From CAYWXV01 sp964462535 (GTDB lineage Bacteria > Bacteroidota > Ignavibacteria > OLB7): 32,258 bases of DNA. Within the stretch, counting starts at the first letter, position 1. Each line of letters opens with the position of its first letter. The notes under the pieces were generated by a model, which was not told the origin of the DNA, searched no databases, and was given only the letters and a program-made list of their open reading frames with translations. The stretch lies in the NCBI GenBank assembly GCA_964462535.1, contig CAYWXV010000031.1:1-32258 (forward strand), in the 5' to 3' direction. The translations under genes and the position numbers were made by a program. This document shows, piece by piece, positions 29,988 to 32,258 of this stretch.

Positions 29988-31242
29988 GACCACCTGCAGC
30001 GTGAGACGACCGGGTGGCACTGGCTATCGTCTCGATTTCGTCGAAGACGGCTATTGCGCACTCTCGCTTACTCATCATCGGGAGATCTCGTGCTTGATTC
30101 TCCCGGACCAACGCGATGCGATTCGTTGTTGATCCAAAACCTGCGCCCTCTTCGATGGCGGAATTGGCGACGATCAAATCGCATCCCTTTTCGTTCAGCT
30201 TTCTTCTCGCCTGATCGACGAGCTCGGCGCCAGTGGCCGTCTCCAGTGCAAATCCAACAACCACACGACCTTCGCGACGCTCAGATCCAAGCGATGCAAG
30301 GATGTCGCGTGTCGGTCTCAGTTCGATGTTCATCTCGTCGAGATCCATCTCGCGCCGTTTCATCTTCCGGTCGAACGACTTCGAGGGAGTGAAGTCGGCG
30401 ACGGCGGCGGCGGCAATGATGATGTCGGCCGTCGCGGCGAACCGATCAACTGCGCCGGACATCTCGTCTGCCGTCATAACGTGCACTACGTCCACCCCAT
30501 GCGGACTCTCGAGCGACGTTGGACCACTCACGAGTGTCACGTGTGCTCCACGATCGCGTGCCTCTTCGGCAAGCGCATACCCCATGCGACCTGAAGAACG
30601 ATTCCCGATGTAGCGCACGGGATCGATCGGTTCCTGCGTCGGACCGGCGGTGACAAGAACATGTCGACCGGCAAGAGACTGTCGTCGCGAGAAGTAACGC
30701 TCCAGTGTGTCAATGATCTCTTCCGGTTCCGCCATGCGACCGGGACCGAACAGCCCGCTTGCAAGTTCACCGGTTCCAACCGGCAACGTCTCCGCACCAT
30801 AAGAGCGAAGCGTTGCAAGATTGCGCGCGAGCGCAGGATAGCGAAACATGTCGCTGTCCATCGACGGTGCGATGAAGAGCTTTCCGCGCAACGCAGTCGC
30901 TATCACTGTCAACGCGTTGTCGCTCAATCCTGTCGCGAGCTTGGCGATCGTTGCTGCGGTCGCAGGTGCTATCACCATTGCATCTCCCCACGTCCCCCAC
31001 TCTACATGCCACGAGCCATGCTCTGGCTCACGACCGGGTTGTGGATACATATCGATGGCTACAGGAAACCGGGAGAGGGAGGCGAAGGTAAGAGGGGCTA
31101 TGAAGTGACTAGCGGCGGGTGTCATCGCGACGCGAACCTGTGCGCCACGCTTCACGATCTCTCTGGCAAGTATTGCGCTCTTGTATGCTGCGATACTGCC
31201 GGTGACCCCGAGGATGATTCTCCTTCCGCTCAGCTCGCTCAT
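29980..31242 (-). CDS. coaBC: Bifunctional phosphopantothenoylcysteine decarboxylase/synthetase
   Basis: CoaBC makes 4'-phosphopantetheine in coenzyme A synthesis. The 420 residues show the flavin-dependent CoaC half (1-about 185; GVTGSIAAYK 12-21, catalytic H79 before EWGTWGDAMVIAPATA, and PSMDSDM near 126-132). The CoaB synthetase half follows (about 192-420; TAGPTQEPIDPVRYIGN). The substrate clamp reads PxMD rather than the PxMN of E. coli, a change I believe is common in Bacteroidota. ATG 31242 was chosen over an ATG 39 bases earlier because the longer version adds residues before a normal family start. The downstream glycosylase overlaps by 8 bases. Confidence 0.95.
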   Translation of the reverse strand: MSELSGRRIILGVTGSIAAYKSAILAREIVKRGAQVRVAMTPAASHFIAPLTFASLSRFPVAIDMYPQPGREPEHGSWHVEWGTWGDAMVIAPATAATIAKLATGLSDNALTVIATALRGKLFIAPSMDSDMFRYPALARNLATLRSYGAETLPVGTGELASGLFGPGRMAEPEEIIDTLERYFSRRQSLAGRHVLVTAGPTQEPIDPVRYIGNRSSGRMGYALAEEARDRGAHVTLVSGPTSLESPHGVDVVHVMTADEMSGAVDRFAATADIIIAAAAVADFTPSKSFDRKMKRREMDLDEMNIELRPTRDILASLGSERREGRVVVGFALETATGAELVDQARRKLNEKGCDLIVANSAIEEGAGFGSTTNRIALVRENQARDLPMMSKRECAIAVFDEIETIASATRSSHAAGGHD

Positions 31243-31263
31243 GTGTTGTAGGAAAAGGTGTCG

Positions 31264-31271
31264 CAAAGTTA
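31264..31271 (-). promoter_or_regulatory. Possible TAnnTTTG promoter element for coaBC
   Basis: TAACTTTG on the minus strand, about 21 bases before the coaBC ATG, matches the Bacteroidota -7 consensus. A TTTG lies only seven bases further upstream, so the -33 element is not well placed. Confidence 0.3.
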
Positions 31272-31316
31272 TGTATTTCAAACATCACTCAGCACACCGC
31301 ACGCATCGACGTGATG

Positions 31317-31355
31317 AAAAAAAATCGTCGTCGTCACAGTGCATCGATGATGCAC
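31317..31355 (-). terminator. Possible terminator of the tryptophan dioxygenase gene
   Basis: On the minus strand GTGCATC (31355-31349) pairs with GATGCAC (31345-31339), then after 14 bases comes TTTTTTTT (31324-31317). The separation between hairpin and U-tract is too long for a textbook terminator. The rest of the 186-base gap is rich in short repeats such as CGTCGTCGTC. Confidence 0.35.
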
Positions 31356-31428
31356 GATGATCAATCGTTGTTGCGCTCGTCGTTGTGATCGTTGACGCTC
31401 GCTCGCATGCGCACGAAGCGCGCGCTCT

Positions 31429-32250
31429 CTAGTCTGTTGCGGCTTCGAGCTCGGGGAAGATCGTTGTCCTGTGATCGATCACGCCCTGCAAGTAGGCAGT
31501 GCAGCTCGGAGCCGGATCGCCGTGCGAGTCGCTTGTTCCCGCAGCGTGCTCACCTACCGTGAACACAGTGACCTTGAGGTGCGACGTTCTGAAGTCGAGC
31601 ATCGCCTGTTGAATGTCTTGAGCCGACTCCGCAAGATCGTGCAGCTCGGGGTAGTCGCTCTGATGCTGCAGCAGGTGGCGATATGCGGCGACTCCCTTGA
31701 GTCCCGTTGCTTCTTCGGTGAGATGGAGCATGACACGACGCAGGTTCTTGTCCGACCACTCGTTGTTGATCTCAAGCAACTCCTGGTGATATCGATGCAT
31801 GAAGCTGACAAACGTCTCTCCCGCCTGCACCGCTCTCTCCCAGTAGAACTTCGCCTCGTCGTTCTTCTCCTCCCGCTCGATGCCCAAGAGGATTTCGATG
31901 ATCCGGAACTGTGCCGATTGGAATCCACTCGCAGGGGCAAGCGCCTCGCGGAACTCGCTGTAACCTTCGCGTGTCATTGTCATCAAGGGATCGAAGCCCT
32001 GATGCGAAGTGCGAAGGATCGATGAGACGCGACGCACCAACTGTGCAGCCTTGCGCAGGTCTCCACGATCAAGGGCGGTAAGCGCCCCCTTTAGTTCGTA
32101 GATCGCAAGACGGAACCAGAGCTCGAAAATCTGATGGACGATGATGAACTGCATCTCGTCATGCGCACTCGTTCGCGGAGACTGAAGTGAGAAGAGCTCT
32201 TCCGTGCGAACGTAGTCCCAATAGGTGAGTGGAGTGTCAGAGGTAGGCAT
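31429..32250 (-). CDS. Tryptophan 2,3-dioxygenase family protein, divergent C-terminus
   Basis: The 273-residue protein carries the family blocks YWDYVRTEELFSLQ (10-23), DEMQFIIVHQIFELWFRLAI (31-50, with the distal His H39), ASGFQSAQFRIIE (107-119) and FPELE near the end. The enzyme cleaves the tryptophan indole ring with haem and oxygen, the first step of kynurenine formation. H224 in FRTSHL is at the position expected for the haem ligand. The usual GTGG substrate loop is replaced by GTSDSHGDPAPS (238-249), so activity and specificity may differ. No other kynurenine gene is in the window. The ATG lies 8 bases from the window edge, so upstream signals are not visible. Confidence 0.88.
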   Translation of the reverse strand: MPTSDTPLTYWDYVRTEELFSLQSPRTSAHDEMQFIIVHQIFELWFRLAIYELKGALTALDRGDLRKAAQLVRRVSSILRTSHQGFDPLMTMTREGYSEFREALAPASGFQSAQFRIIEILLGIEREEKNDEAKFYWERAVQAGETFVSFMHRYHQELLEINNEWSDKNLRRVMLHLTEEATGLKGVAAYRHLLQHQSDYPELHDLAESAQDIQQAMLDFRTSHLKVTVFTVGEHAAGTSDSHGDPAPSCTAYLQGVIDHRTTIFPELEAATD

Positions 32251-32258
32251 GGAGCGTT

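Noticed and set aside
30846..30870. Loss of a catalytic residue in CoaBC (PxMD instead of PxMN)
   Set aside because: I believe aspartate at this position is usual in Bacteroidota CoaBC proteins, so it is probably lineage-typical and not a defect.

Overview
The window looks like a chromosomal scaffold piece from the Bacteroidota/Chlorobiota assemblage, most like Candidatus Kapabacteria or Ignavibacteria (inference; no 16S or other marker is present). Reasons: several secreted proteins end in type IX secretion system (T9SS, type A) sorting domains, the DNA is GC-rich, there is a BtuG-like (DUF5074-type) propeller next to a BtuB-like receptor, and a few genes carry TAnnTTTG-like promoter elements. 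No phage, insertion sequence, CRISPR array, rRNA or tRNA is visible. Two runs of exactly 100 N (26304-26403 and 28778-28877) are scaffold gaps, each inside a tandem repeat.

Layout. 8-3715 (-): a large T9SS cargo protein. 3716-4221: a cluster of intergenic repeats. 4222-11048 (+): a cobalamin riboswitch followed by a vitamin B12 uptake locus: T9SS beta-propeller, T9SS surface protein, BtuB-like TonB-dependent receptor, and BtuG-like lipoprotein propeller. 11112-13675 (-): a metal-responsive unit, a CorE-like ECF sigma factor with cysteine motifs translationally coupled to a CopB-type P1B ATPase. 13908-16016 (+): a T9SS protein with Asp-box (BNR) repeats. 16191-17060 (-): a small unknown gene behind a possible structured RNA that ends in a good intrinsic terminator.

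17157-19152: a TIGR01777-type epimerase converging on rsgA. 19206-19370: a second copy of the intergenic repeat. 19375-21773 (-): an OmpR-family response regulator and its histidine kinase. 21939-25174 (+): a small exported protein coupled to a matrixin-like metalloprotease with HYDIN/ASPM-like Ig domains. 25377-32250 (-): housekeeping genes: GerMN-domain lipoprotein, an in-frame FolC-RadC fusion, an alanine/lysine-rich histone H1-like protein interrupted by a gap, a family 4 uracil-DNA glycosylase overlapping coaBC, and a divergent tryptophan 2,3-dioxygenase.

The strongest functional stories are the riboswitch-controlled B12 locus that appears to use T9SS-exported surface proteins, and the sigma factor/CopB metal-resistance pair. 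The less explained items are the FolC-RadC fusion, the candidate RNA at 16.7-17.06 kb, the interspersed 14-bp-unit repeat, and a lipoprotein gene whose signal peptide is in frame but has no normal start codon.
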